From Nocardia sp. NBC_01503 (lineage in GTDB: Bacteria > Actinomycetota > Actinomycetes > Mycobacteriales > Mycobacteriaceae), in the NCBI RefSeq assembly GCF_036327755.1, contig NZ_CP109596.1, forward strand, positions 5,022,001 to 5,086,000: a stretch of DNA of 64,000 nt, written 5' to 3'. Positions 8,131 through 15,673 of the stretch are shown here, piece after piece. Each line of letters starts with the position of its first letter. Within the stretch, counting starts at the first letter, position 1. The notes beneath the pieces were generated by a model, which saw only the letters and a program-made list of their open reading frames with translations, ran no database searches and was not told where the DNA came from. Made by a program: the position numbers and the translations under genes.

Positions 8131-8873
8131 TTACGCGCCTCCTGACTATCGAGGGAGAATCCGGCCAGCAGGCCGGTGTACTGCTTGGGCAGCGGTGCGG
8201 CGTACTCACCGCGACCGGATTTGCGCAGCCCCATGGTGACCAGGGACTGCACGGTGAGGGTGGCGGCGGCGACACCGTCGACCACCGGCACTCCGACCTC
8301 GCGGGTCAGGTATTCGCACAGATCCGCCATACCCGCGCAGCCGAGCACAATGGCATCGGAGTTGTCGGTGTGCACGGCCTCCCGGCAGGCATCGGCGATG
8401 ACGGTGCGCGCCTTGGGATCCTCGAGTTCGAGCACCGGAATCTCACAGGCGTGGATGCCCGCGCAGAACCGTTCCATACCGTAGCGCTCGGCCAATTCGG
8501 CGGCCCGGCCACCGGTGCGGGCCAGCGTGGTGACCACGCTGAAGCCGCGCCCCAGATGGCTGGCGGCCTGCATGGCGGCCTCGGCGATACCGATCACCGG
8601 ACCGCGCGCCAGCTCGCGCGCGGCGTCCAGGCCGGGATCGCCGAAACAGGCGATGACGTATCCGTCCACGCCCTCGGCCTCACCGCGCACGATCTCCGCG
8701 AGCAGCCCCGGAATGGAAAGCGCCTCGTCGTAATGACTTTCGATCGAGGCCGGGCCCATGGCCGGGGTGATGCCCTCGATAATGGTCCCGGGCGCGGCGA
8801 CCGCGCGCGCGGCCTCGGCCGCCAACTCCGTCATGGCGGCCGTGGTATTGGGATTGATTACTCGAATTCGCAT
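8127..8873 (-). CDS. Allantoin/hydantoin racemase (Asp/Glu racemase superfamily)
   Basis: The 248-residue product opens with MRIRVINPNTTAAMT, the hallmark of hydantoin/allantoin racemases. It has the two catalytic cysteine regions VIACFGDPG and IVLGCAGM expected of cofactor-independent racemases. It probably interconverts S- and R-allantoin before PuuE. The start at 8873 matches the family N-terminus, although the frame is open further upstream into the permease gene. It begins five bases after the permease stop and overlaps the next gene as ATGA. Confidence 0.9.
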   Translation of the reverse strand: MRIRVINPNTTAAMTELAAEAARAVAAPGTIIEGITPAMGPASIESHYDEALSIPGLLAEIVRGEAEGVDGYVIACFGDPGLDAARELARGPVIGIAEAAMQAASHLGRGFSVVTTLARTGGRAAELAERYGMERFCAGIHACEIPVLELEDPKARTVIADACREAVHTDNSDAIVLGCAGMADLCEYLTREVGVPVVDGVAAATLTVQSLVTMGLRKSGRGEYAAPLPKQYTGLLAGFSLDSQEARK

Positions 8874-8878
8874 GGATT

Positions 8879-10459
8879 TCACCGAGTTTCGAATACGGGG
8901 GCGGGTAGGCGCAGCGGTCCGCGGGTGGCCAGCAGGTAGTAGCCGGCCAAGGCGAGACCGCAGCCGATGAACCAGCTGTACTGCGCGGCGGTGTACATAC
9001 CGGTGATCTTGCCGGAGGTCAGCACCGGGATTACCGCGAAGACCGCGCCGAGGATGGTGGCGATGATGGCCGCGGGGTTGTATCCCCTTCGGTACCAATA
9101 GGTTCCACGCTCGGACATGGTGAACAGATCATCCACGACGACCCGCTGCTTGCGCACCAGGTAGTAGTCGGCGATCAGCACACCGAACAGCGGGCCGATG
9201 AACGCGCCCAGGGTCTCCAGCGTGTAGTGGATGACATCGGGATTGTTGTACAGATTCCACGGCGTGATGACGATCGAGCCGACCGCCGCGATCATGCCGC
9301 CCATCCGCCAGCTGATCTTCTGCGGATTCACATTCGAGAAGTCGAAGGCGGGGGAGATGAAGTTGGCGACGATATTGATGCCGATGGTGGCGATGGTGAA
9401 GGTCAGCGCACCCAGCACGATGGCGAAGGTGTTGTCGATCCGCGCCACGGTCGCCACCGGATCGGTGATCAGCTCGCCGTACACCGGAATGGTCAGCGAT
9501 GCGGTCACCACGACCAGCAGCGAGAAGACCAGGAAGTTCACCGGCAGCCCGAGCAGATTGCCCTTCTGCACCGCGGCGAAGGATTTGCCGTAGCGGGAGA
9601 AGTCACCGAAGTTCAGCATCGGACCGGAGAAGTAGGAGACCACGAGCGCGATCGCGCCGAGCATGACCGGCACCGACGACCAGCCGGACAGCGTCTGCCT
9701 ACCCAGGTTCAGGTCGATACCGCTCCAACCGGCTTTCCAGATCAGATAACCGCACAGCACGAACATGACCACGTAGACGGCCGGGCCGCAGAAGTCGATG
9801 AACTTGCGAATCGACTCCATACCGCGCCAGAACACGCAGGCTTGCAGCACCCACAGGATCAGATAGGACGCCCAGCCCAGCGCGGACAGGCCCAGGAACC
9901 CGTAGTCACCGACCACCGCGTACGGCGCGAGGCCCGGAAACAGCTTGATCAGCACCACATCCAGGGCCGCCGAGGCCAGGAAGGTCTGAATCCCGTACCA
10001 GGCCACCGCGATCAGACCGCGAATAATGGCGGGCACATTCGCGCCCAGCACGCCGAAGGCGCTGCGGCACATGACCGGATACGGCACGCCCGTCACCTGA
10101 CTGGGCTTGGCCACCAGATTGCACAGCCCGTACACGATGGTGATGCCGACGACCAGCGCGATCAGCACCTGCCAGCTGTGCAGACCGAGCGCGAAGAGGC
10201 TGCCCGCGGTGACATAGCCGCCGACGCTGTGCACATCGGACATCCAGAACGCGAAGATGTTGTACGTGCCCCAGGTCTGCTTCTTCAGCGGGGCGAGGTC
10301 TTCATTGACCAGCCGGGGGTCGTAGTCCGGCGCGTCGGTCGCTGCCGCGTGCGGCTTGTCGGTCGCTGCCGCGTGCGGCTCGTTGGTCGCTGCCGAGTGC
10401 GGCGCGTCGGTGGGCGCACTCGTGGACGGCGGCGCAACGGTTTCGGGCATGTCGCACAT
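8879..10459 (-). CDS. NCS1-family nucleobase/allantoin permease
   Basis: The 526-residue product is a polytopic transporter with about 12 hydrophobic segments. NCS1 signatures include NEDLAPLKKQTWGTYNIFAFW at its N-terminal edge, GVPYPVMCRSAFG and FGDFSRYGKS. It probably imports allantoin or hydantoin with sodium or protons. Before the conserved domain there is an unusual 45-residue Ala/Thr/His-rich tail encoded partly by a 24-bp tandem repeat. GTG/ATG starts at 10459 and 10450 both lack a strong ribosome site; I keep 10459. It is the first structural gene after the GntR regulator. Confidence 0.92.
   Translation of the reverse strand: MCDMPETVAPPSTSAPTDAPHSAATNEPHAAATDKPHAAATDAPDYDPRLVNEDLAPLKKQTWGTYNIFAFWMSDVHSVGGYVTAGSLFALGLHSWQVLIALVVGITIVYGLCNLVAKPSQVTGVPYPVMCRSAFGVLGANVPAIIRGLIAVAWYGIQTFLASAALDVVLIKLFPGLAPYAVVGDYGFLGLSALGWASYLILWVLQACVFWRGMESIRKFIDFCGPAVYVVMFVLCGYLIWKAGWSGIDLNLGRQTLSGWSSVPVMLGAIALVVSYFSGPMLNFGDFSRYGKSFAAVQKGNLLGLPVNFLVFSLLVVVTASLTIPVYGELITDPVATVARIDNTFAIVLGALTFTIATIGINIVANFISPAFDFSNVNPQKISWRMGGMIAAVGSIVITPWNLYNNPDVIHYTLETLGAFIGPLFGVLIADYYLVRKQRVVVDDLFTMSERGTYWYRRGYNPAAIIATILGAVFAVIPVLTSGKITGMYTAAQYSWFIGCGLALAGYYLLATRGPLRLPAPVFETR
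10334..10405. repeat. Three 24-bp tandem repeats inside the permease gene
   Basis: Units at 10334-10357, 10358-10381 and 10382-10405 differ by only a few bases. They encode repeated eight-residue blocks of the form EPHAAATD in the permease N-terminal tail. Being a multiple of three, copy changes would preserve the frame. Confidence 0.9.
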
Positions 10460-10539
10460 CCGATCTCATCGGGTCCCGACCTTCGGGAACAAGGGTGTGC
10501 GCGACGCTATCGAGCCGGTGTTGCCCGGATATTGCCGGA

Positions 10540-10545
10540 ACTATA
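10540..10545 (-). promoter_or_regulatory. Possible internal promoter for the allantoin genes
   Basis: On the minus strand, TATAGT overlaps the TAG stop of the GntR gene in a locally AT-rich stretch, about 80 bases before the permease start. It could drive permease-to-puuE transcription independently of the regulator gene. Confidence 0.35.
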
Positions 10546-11305
10546 TATCTTTCTGACCTGCTGATTCGGCAAAAAGTCCGGTATCGGTGGGCAGTCGTGA
10601 CAGTACTCCGTTCAAGCGCTCATGGTGCGCTCCGGTGGCCAGTAACAGTGCGTCCGCGTCGCGAGCCAGGAAGGCCGCGAGCTGCTTGCTGTGATCGGCG
10701 TGCAGCACCACGCGATCGGCGGTGCTGGCGTGCACCATCGGCTGCACCGGTTCGGTGATATTCCAGGCGTACTCGAGCATGTGCACCACGCGCGGCATCC
10801 CCGACGGGCGCACCAGGGCGAGATGGAAATTGCGGGTCTCGCGGTGATAGGCGAGCGCGTTCTCGGTGAGAATGGCGCGCTCGAGCCGGGCATGGGTCTC
10901 GCGCGCCAGCCCATGATCCGCTGCGGTCGCGCGCGGGACGGCCGCGGCCAGCGCGGCCGCCTCCAGACTCTCGCGGACCACATACAGCTCGCGCAGCTCC
11001 TCGGCGGTCAGCAGCGTCACCTGATAGCCGAGATTCGGCCGATGCTCGACCAGACCCTCACCGATCAGGGTTTGCAGGGATTCGCGCACCGGGATGGCGC
11101 TCACGTCGAACTGCCGCGCCAGTTCACCCAGCGGCATGCCGGTGCCCGGCGGCAGATTGCCCTCCAGGATCAGCCGGCGCAGCTCGGCGAGAATCTCGTG
11201 CTGCGAATAGCCGCGATGCGCGTCCAGGGGAGGCGTGAGCTGCGGTAGTCGCGGTAGTCGTGGTCGAGAAGGCACCTGCCCACGGTAGTCGCCCGGGGGA
11301 ACCAT
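10541..11305 (-). CDS. GntR-family transcriptional regulator (FadR/FCD subgroup)
   Basis: The 254-residue protein has a winged helix-turn-helix at about residues 35-95 (LRRLILEGNLPPGTGMPLGELARQ, shown here only as its start; then FDVSAIPVRESLQTLIGEGLV). An FCD ligand-binding domain begins at LRELYVVRESLE. FCD domains usually bind small organic acids. It is the first gene in the minus-strand allantoin cluster, so it probably controls that operon in response to a pathway metabolite. The start is uncertain because no ribosome site is evident at 11305. Confidence 0.9.
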   Translation of the reverse strand: MVPPGDYRGQVPSRPRLPRLPQLTPPLDAHRGYSQHEILAELRRLILEGNLPPGTGMPLGELARQFDVSAIPVRESLQTLIGEGLVEHRPNLGYQVTLLTAEELRELYVVRESLEAAALAAAVPRATAADHGLARETHARLERAILTENALAYHRETRNFHLALVRPSGMPRVVHMLEYAWNITEPVQPMVHASTADRVVLHADHSKQLAAFLARDADALLLATGAHHERLNGVLSRLPTDTGLFAESAGQKDI

Positions 11306-11339
11306 CGGGCGCGCATGCGGGCAGGTCGTGGGCGCGAGC

Positions 11340-11774
11340 TCAGAGCTCGTTCACGTCGTAACCGAGCGCCTTGAGTGAAAGCCGGTGCAGCGTAGCGCGT
11401 TCGGCCGGGGTGAGCCGGAACAGCAGGGCATCGGTGGCGACGGCGATCTGGGCGTTGGTCTCATCGCGCAGTTTGCGGCCCGCGTTGGTGATGGCCAAGC
11501 GGTATTTGCGCCGGTCCTCGGGATCGCGGGTGCGGGTGACCAGGCCCGCTTTCTCCAGGCTGTCGACCAGCCGCACCACTTCACTGCGATCGATGCCCAG
11601 CGCGTCGGCCATCTCCTGCTGGGTGATCTCGCTGAACTCCGAGAGGTAGGTGAGCACCCAGTGCTCGCGTAGCGAGGTCCCCAGTTCGGCGTGCATGGCC
11701 TTGTGCAGCTTGCCGAGCGCGTAGGTCGGATAGCGGAGCAGGCCCTTGGGGTGGTACTCGCGGCTCTCGGTCAC
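11340..11774 (-). CDS. MarR-family transcriptional regulator
   Basis: The 144-residue product has the MarR winged helix: EITQQEMADALGIDRSEVVRLVDSLE recognition region (key part DRSEVVRLV), then the beta-wing with RTRDPEDRRKYRLAIT. The frame is open up to 11825, but I place the start at GTG 11774 because TATAAT sits six bases before it on the minus strand, a leaderless arrangement. This start also gives the usual family length. It is divergent from an MFS exporter gene, which it probably represses. An inverted repeat in the shared promoter is the likely operator. Confidence 0.88.
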   Translation of the reverse strand: MTESREYHPKGLLRYPTYALGKLHKAMHAELGTSLREHWVLTYLSEFSEITQQEMADALGIDRSEVVRLVDSLEKAGLVTRTRDPEDRRKYRLAITNAGRKLRDETNAQIAVATDALLFRLTPAERATLHRLSLKALGYDVNEL

Positions 11775-11780
11775 CCGTGG

Positions 11781-11819
11781 ATTATATCTATTGTTGAGTT
11801 GCTCAATCATTGTTAAAGT
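11781..11819. promoter_or_regulatory. Divergent marR/MFS promoter with candidate MarR operator
   Basis: On the minus strand TATAAT (11786-11781) precedes the marR GTG by six bases. On the plus strand TTGTTG (11791-11796) and TAAAGT (11814-11819) are 17 bases apart and point to the MFS gene. TTGAG-N3-CTCAA (11794-11806) lies inside both promoters, so a bound dimer could block both. Confidence 0.6.
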
Positions 11820-11860
11820 CTGCAATTGGGAAGCTCAAGCACATTCGAAGGAGTCGTCCG

Positions 11861-13294
11861 ATGCCGCAGACGCGCCCGGATATCACCGCCCCCACAACCT
11901 CTCGCCCGCCCGATACCCCTGATTCGGACAAGATCCCCGCGCATGTCTGGCGCACCGCCGGTGTCGTCGTCTTCGGCGCGATCATGGGCATGCTCGACAC
12001 CTCACTGGTGAATATCGGGCTGCACACCATCGGCGCGGACCTGCACGCCTCGCTCGCCACCATTCAATGGGTGGCCAGCGGATACCTGCTGGCCCTTGGT
12101 GTTTCGCTCACCGTCTGCGGCTGGCTCGGCCGCAGGCTCGGTGTCGGACGACTATGGCTCGGCGCCATGCTCGCCTTCACCATCACCTCGGGCCTCTGCG
12201 CCCTGGCCGGATCCGCGGGCTGGCTCATCGCCCTGCGCGTGCTACAGGGCCTGGCCGCCGGAGTCATGATTCCCGCCGGTCAAACCATCCTCGGCCAGGC
12301 CGCCGGACCGAAGCGCATGGGTCGGGTCATGGGCGTGGTCGGTATCGCCGTGGTCGGCGCACCCGCCATCGGCCCGACCATCGGCGGTCTCATGCTGGCG
12401 CATTGGAGCTGGCAGTGGCTGTTCCTGATCAATATCCCGTTGGGCCTCATAGGTTTTGCCCTCGGTCTGCGCTACCTGCCGCTGAAGCCCGGTGCGCCAA
12501 CCCAATCGCTGGACTTCCTCGGCCTGATCCTGGCGGGCGGCGGCGTCTCCGCGGTCGTCTACGGCCTGTCCGAGATCGGCGAAACCGGCTCCGCCACTTC
12601 TCTTTCCGTCTGGCTTCCGGTGGTCCTCGGCCTGGTAGCCCTGGTCGGCTTCGTCGCCCGAACCGTCTCGAGCACCCGGCCACTCCTGGACGTGCGCATG
12701 TTCACCAATAGGGTCTTCGCCGCCGCCAACACCGCCAGCTTCTTCGCCGGAGCATCGATGTTCGGCGTCATGGTCCTGCTGCCGCTGTACTTCCAGGTCC
12801 TGCATGGTGCGGGCCTGGTCGAGACCGGCGTGCGCCTGATCGCCTTCGGTGCGGGCGGTGTCATCACCCTCCCGCTGGGTGGCCGCCTGGCCGATCGCTT
12901 CGGCGGTGGTCTGATCGCCATCTTCGGCAACCTGGCCGTGGCCCTGACCCTGCTACCGTTCGCCTTCCTCGCGGCCGACGCGAATCCCGTTCTGGTACAG
13001 CTACTCCTGTTCGCGGCCGGTGTCGCCACCGCGCTGGCGGGAATGCCCTTGGTCTCGGCCGCCTACGCCGCGGTGCGCCCGGACCAACTCGCCGACGCCG
13101 CCGCCTTCGTCAATATCCTGCAACGCGTCGGCGGCGCGGTGGGCGTGGCGGCGGTAGCCGTAATCCTCTCCCGCGCAACGGCATCCGCGTGGTCGCCGGT
13201 CTCCGGATATCAATTCGCCTTCGCGACCATCGCCGCGGTGTCGCTGATCGCCTCGATCGCCGCCACCCAGCTCCGCCGCCACCAGCGGAGGTAG
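11861..13294 (+). CDS. MFS drug-efflux transporter (DHA2/EmrB-QacA type)
   Basis: The 477-residue protein is a major-facilitator exporter with about 14 hydrophobic segments. Motif D1 is visible near the first helix (MGMLDTSLVNIGL), and the cytoplasmic loop between helices 2 and 3 is GRRLGVGRLW. AAGGAG at 11848-11853 is seven bases before ATG 11861, so I reject the longer frame from 11810. It is divergent from the MarR regulator. The substrate is probably a toxic compound, but no specificity can be read. Confidence 0.92.
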   Translation: MPQTRPDITAPTTSRPPDTPDSDKIPAHVWRTAGVVVFGAIMGMLDTSLVNIGLHTIGADLHASLATIQWVASGYLLALGVSLTVCGWLGRRLGVGRLWLGAMLAFTITSGLCALAGSAGWLIALRVLQGLAAGVMIPAGQTILGQAAGPKRMGRVMGVVGIAVVGAPAIGPTIGGLMLAHWSWQWLFLINIPLGLIGFALGLRYLPLKPGAPTQSLDFLGLILAGGGVSAVVYGLSEIGETGSATSLSVWLPVVLGLVALVGFVARTVSSTRPLLDVRMFTNRVFAAANTASFFAGASMFGVMVLLPLYFQVLHGAGLVETGVRLIAFGAGGVITLPLGGRLADRFGGGLIAIFGNLAVALTLLPFAFLAADANPVLVQLLLFAAGVATALAGMPLVSAAYAAVRPDQLADAAAFVNILQRVGGAVGVAAVAVILSRATASAWSPVSGYQFAFATIAAVSLIASIAATQLRRHQRR

Positions 13295-13319
13295 CCACTC
13301 GCCGCCCGCACGGCGAATA

Positions 13320-13374
13320 ATGAACGCGGCATTTTATGAACGCGGCATTTTATGAACGCGGCGTTTTATGAACG
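13320..13374. repeat. 16-bp direct repeats upstream of msrB
   Basis: The unit ATGAACGCGGCATTTT occurs at 13320-13335 and 13336-13351, again at 13352-13367 with one change, and is followed by a partial fourth copy (ATGAACG at 13368). The array lies 80-130 bases before msrB in the 158-base space after the MFS gene. It could be a slippage product or a set of protein-binding sites. Confidence 0.9.
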
Positions 13375-13452
13375 AAGTGTGACGCCCGGCCGGGGGTGGG
13401 AACTTCCGGCCCGGGCCACCGGTTGTACGTGTGGCCGAACTGAGGAGGTCAT

Positions 13453-13908
13453 GTGACACAGGAATACAACCGGAATCCGGCGGCGGTGGCGGCGCTCTCA
13501 CCCGAGCAGTACCACGTCACGCAGGAGAACGGGACTGAGCGGGCGTTCACCGGCGAGTACTGGGACAACCACGAGCCCGGAATCTACGTCGATGTCGTCT
13601 CGGGTGAGCCGCTGTTCGCCTCGACGGACAAGTTCGAGTCCGGATCGGGGTGGCCCAGTTTCACCAAGCCGATCGAGAAGTCGAATGTGTTCGAGAAGCG
13701 CGATATCAGTCATCTGATGATTCGCACAGAGGTGCGCTCCGCCCACGGTGACAGCCATCTCGGACATGTATTCACCGACGGACCGCGCGATCGGGGCGGA
13801 CTGCGATACTGCATCAACTCGGCGGCCCTGCGCTTCATCCACCTCGATGATCTCGAGGCCGAAGGGTACGGGCAGTACAAGACTCTCTTCACGAAGGAGG
13901 AGGCGTGA
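13453..13908 (+). CDS. msrB: Peptide-methionine (R)-S-oxide reductase
   Basis: MsrB repairs the R epimer of oxidised methionine in proteins. The 151-residue product has the SGWPSF and HLGHVFTDGP motifs and the catalytic cysteine in RYCINSAALRFI at residue 120. The zinc-binding cysteine pairs are absent: GIYVDVVSGEPLF stands where zinc forms have CxxC. Cys120 is the only cysteine in the protein, so no internal resolving cysteine exists and a thiol partner would be needed. GAGGAGG lies four bases before GTG 13453. It overlaps msrA as GTGA. Confidence 0.95.
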   Translation: MTQEYNRNPAAVAALSPEQYHVTQENGTERAFTGEYWDNHEPGIYVDVVSGEPLFASTDKFESGSGWPSFTKPIEKSNVFEKRDISHLMIRTEVRSAHGDSHLGHVFTDGPRDRGGLRYCINSAALRFIHLDDLEAEGYGQYKTLFTKEEA

Positions 13909-14417
13909 CCGACACGCGCAAGGCGATTCTGGCGGGCGGATGCTTCTGGGGCATGGAGGATCTGATCCGCAGGCAACCCGGAGTGCTCTCCACCCGCGTC
14001 GGCTACACCGGCGGCCGCAACGACAACCCCACCTACCGCAACCATCCCGGACATGCGGAGGCCGTGGAGATCGTCTACGACCCCGAGCGGACCGACTACC
14101 GCGCCCTGCTGGAATTCCTCTTCCAGATCCACGACCCGACCACCAAGAACCGCCAGGGCAATGACATCGGCGACAGCTACCGCTCCGCCATCTTCTACCT
14201 CGACGACGAGCAGAAGCAGGTCGCACTGGACACCATCGCCGACGTCGACGCCTCGGGCCTGTGGCCCGGCAAGGTGGTCACCGAGGTGACCCCGGCCAGC
14301 ACCTTCTGGGAGGCCGAGCCCGAGCATCAGGACTACCTGCTGCGCTACCCCGAGGGCTATACCTGCCACTTCCCGCGCCCGGGCTGGAAGCTGCCCAAGC
14401 GGGAGACCGCCAAGTAA
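13905..14417 (+). CDS. msrA: Peptide-methionine (S)-S-oxide reductase
   Basis: MsrA reduces the S epimer of methionine sulfoxide. The active-site motif GCFWG begins at residue 12, followed by the conserved VGYTGG and RNHPGHAEAV segments. A second cysteine in YTCHFPRPGW near the C-terminus is a likely resolving residue. The 170-residue length is normal. The GTG start overlaps the msrB stop, so the pair is coupled and both epimers are handled from one mRNA. The stop codon lies within a 26-bp direct duplication. Confidence 0.96.
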   Translation: MTDTRKAILAGGCFWGMEDLIRRQPGVLSTRVGYTGGRNDNPTYRNHPGHAEAVEIVYDPERTDYRALLEFLFQIHDPTTKNRQGNDIGDSYRSAIFYLDDEQKQVALDTIADVDASGLWPGKVVTEVTPASTFWEAEPEHQDYLLRYPEGYTCHFPRPGWKLPKRETAK

Positions 14418-14465
14418 TCACGGTTGATCCGGGCGGGGCGTAATCACGGTTGATCCGGGCGGGGC
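14414..14465. repeat. Perfect 26-bp tandem duplication across the msrA stop
   Basis: The same 26 bases, beginning GTAATCACGGTTG, occur at 14414-14439 and 14440-14465. The first copy contains the msrA TAA stop; the second runs into the terminator stem. This indicates a recent local duplication. Confidence 0.9.
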
Positions 14466-14494
14466 CGGTATCGCGAATTCCGCGATACCGGCCC
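14462..14494. terminator. Bidirectional terminator between msrA and tetR
   Basis: A perfect 14-base stem (GGGCCGGTATCGCG, 14462-14475, with its complement at 14481-14494) closes a five-base loop AATTC. It is followed by TTGTCGTTTG on the plus strand. It lies between convergent genes. Confidence 0.8.
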
Positions 14495-14509
14495 TTGTCG
14501 TTTGCGCGC

Positions 14510-15097
14510 TCAGGTGAACAGACCGGCGCGTGCCGCTGTGACGGCGACGGCCGCCGCGGCCGCGGCGGTGCGATCGTCCACTGTCTCGCCGGTGATCAGC
14601 ACCCGGAAATAGATGGGCGCCACCAGCGTTTTGATCAACTCGGCGGGGTCGGTACCCGGGGGGAGTTCACCGCGCTCGATCGCACGTGTCACCACCGGCA
14701 GCGCTGTGCGGATGCGGTCGCGGAAGACATGCCGGGCCGAGACAGGTGGTGACGGCTGCCCCGCGGTGTCGGCCACCATGACCGAGAGGACCGCGCGGCC
14801 CGATGGGCTGCTGATCCAGGCAACCAGGCTGCGCGCCAACGTATTCAGATCGTCGTCGATCGAACCGGTATCGGGGACGGGGATTTCCGCGGCGACGCTG
14901 TCGGCCAGTGCGTCGGCGATCAGGGCGTCCCGATCGGACCAGCGCCGATAGATGGTGGTCTTGTGCACTCCGGTGCGCTGGGCCACGTTGTCGACGGTGA
15001 ACGCGGCGTATCCGTGCTCGCTCAATTCGTCGACGGCGGCGGCGAGTACGGCGGCGCGGACTTTCGGTCCTCGTCCGAGGGGCGCGGCAGCACTCAT
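14510..15097 (-). CDS. TetR-family transcriptional repressor
   Basis: The 195-residue protein has the TetR helix-turn-helix at about residues 20-60 (FTVDNVAQRTGVHKTTIYRRW). Its divergent ligand domain gives no hint of the inducer. AAGGAG lies a few bases before ATG 15097 and inside one of two GCAAC-N5-GTTGC palindromes in the intergenic region. It is divergent from the DUF1772 membrane protein gene, the likely target besides itself. Confidence 0.93.
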   Translation of the reverse strand: MSAAAPLGRGPKVRAAVLAAAVDELSEHGYAAFTVDNVAQRTGVHKTTIYRRWSDRDALIADALADSVAAEIPVPDTGSIDDDLNTLARSLVAWISSPSGRAVLSVMVADTAGQPSPPVSARHVFRDRIRTALPVVTRAIERGELPPGTDPAELIKTLVAPIYFRVLITGETVDDRTAAAAAAVAVTAARAGLFT

Positions 15098-15170
15098 TGC
15101 AACTCCTTGTTGCGATATTGACGGCGGGCGGGCACACTGAGTCTATCGCAACTCGGTGTTGCGATATTGT
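15095..15170. promoter_or_regulatory. Two TetR-type operators in the divergent promoter
   Basis: Operator 1 is GCAAC-TCCTT-GTTGC (15099-15113). Operator 2 is ATCGCAAC-TCGGT-GTTGCGAT (15145-15165), a perfect eight-base inverted repeat. Both are followed by the same ATTG extension, and their centres are 49 bases apart. Operator 1 abuts the tetR start codon and contains its ribosome site. Confidence 0.8.
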
Positions 15171-15183
15171 GAGGGGAGTTCCT

Positions 15184-15663
15184 ATGTTGTCGAAATCCGT
15201 CCGGGCCGCGGCACTGCTGTTCCCCGGTCTGCTGGCCGGGGCCTTCGGATACGGCGCGGTGAACGTGCTGTACGCGTTTCGCGAAGTGCCCCTTGATGTT
15301 CGGTTCACCTTCCATACCGCGCTCATGCGGGTCAACGGCCCGGTGATGCAGTCACTGATGGGTCTGGCCGTGCTGAGCACGCTGGTCCTGGCGGTGCGGT
15401 CGAAGGGTTGGCCGCGATGGGTCGCGGCGACCGCCTCGGCCCTGACATTCATCTCGTTCCTGGTGACCCGCTTCGGGAACGTGCCGATCAATCAGGACAT
15501 CAAGCGCTGGGCCGTGGGCACTCCGCCCAGCGATTATGCCGATATCCTGCGCCGCTGGGAACTATTCCATTTCACCCGAACCGGCTGCGCGCTGATCGCC
15601 TTCATCCTGGTGATCGGCGTGGTCGCCGGATCCCTCCCGGTCCAGGACCGGGCACGCCACTAG
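15184..15663 (+). CDS. DUF1772 (anthrone-oxygenase-like) membrane protein
   Basis: The 159-residue product has about four hydrophobic helices and the family signature FGNVPINQDIKRW. DUF1772 proteins are small membrane proteins, a few of which relate to anthrone oxygenases; the biochemical role here is unknown. GAGGGGAG precedes ATG 15184 closely, so the longer frame from 15097, which overlaps tetR, is rejected. It is probably repressed by the divergent TetR protein through the two palindromes upstream. Confidence 0.85.
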   Translation: MLSKSVRAAALLFPGLLAGAFGYGAVNVLYAFREVPLDVRFTFHTALMRVNGPVMQSLMGLAVLSTLVLAVRSKGWPRWVAATASALTFISFLVTRFGNVPINQDIKRWAVGTPPSDYADILRRWELFHFTRTGCALIAFILVIGVVAGSLPVQDRARH

Positions 15664-15673
15664 GCTCGCAACT
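15661..15673 (+). promoter_or_regulatory. Leaderless-type -10 overlapping a stop codon
   Basis: TAGGCT (15661-15666) includes the TAG stop of the DUF1772 gene and is seven bases before the GTG at 15674. It suggests that the next gene has its own leaderless promoter. Confidence 0.5.
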
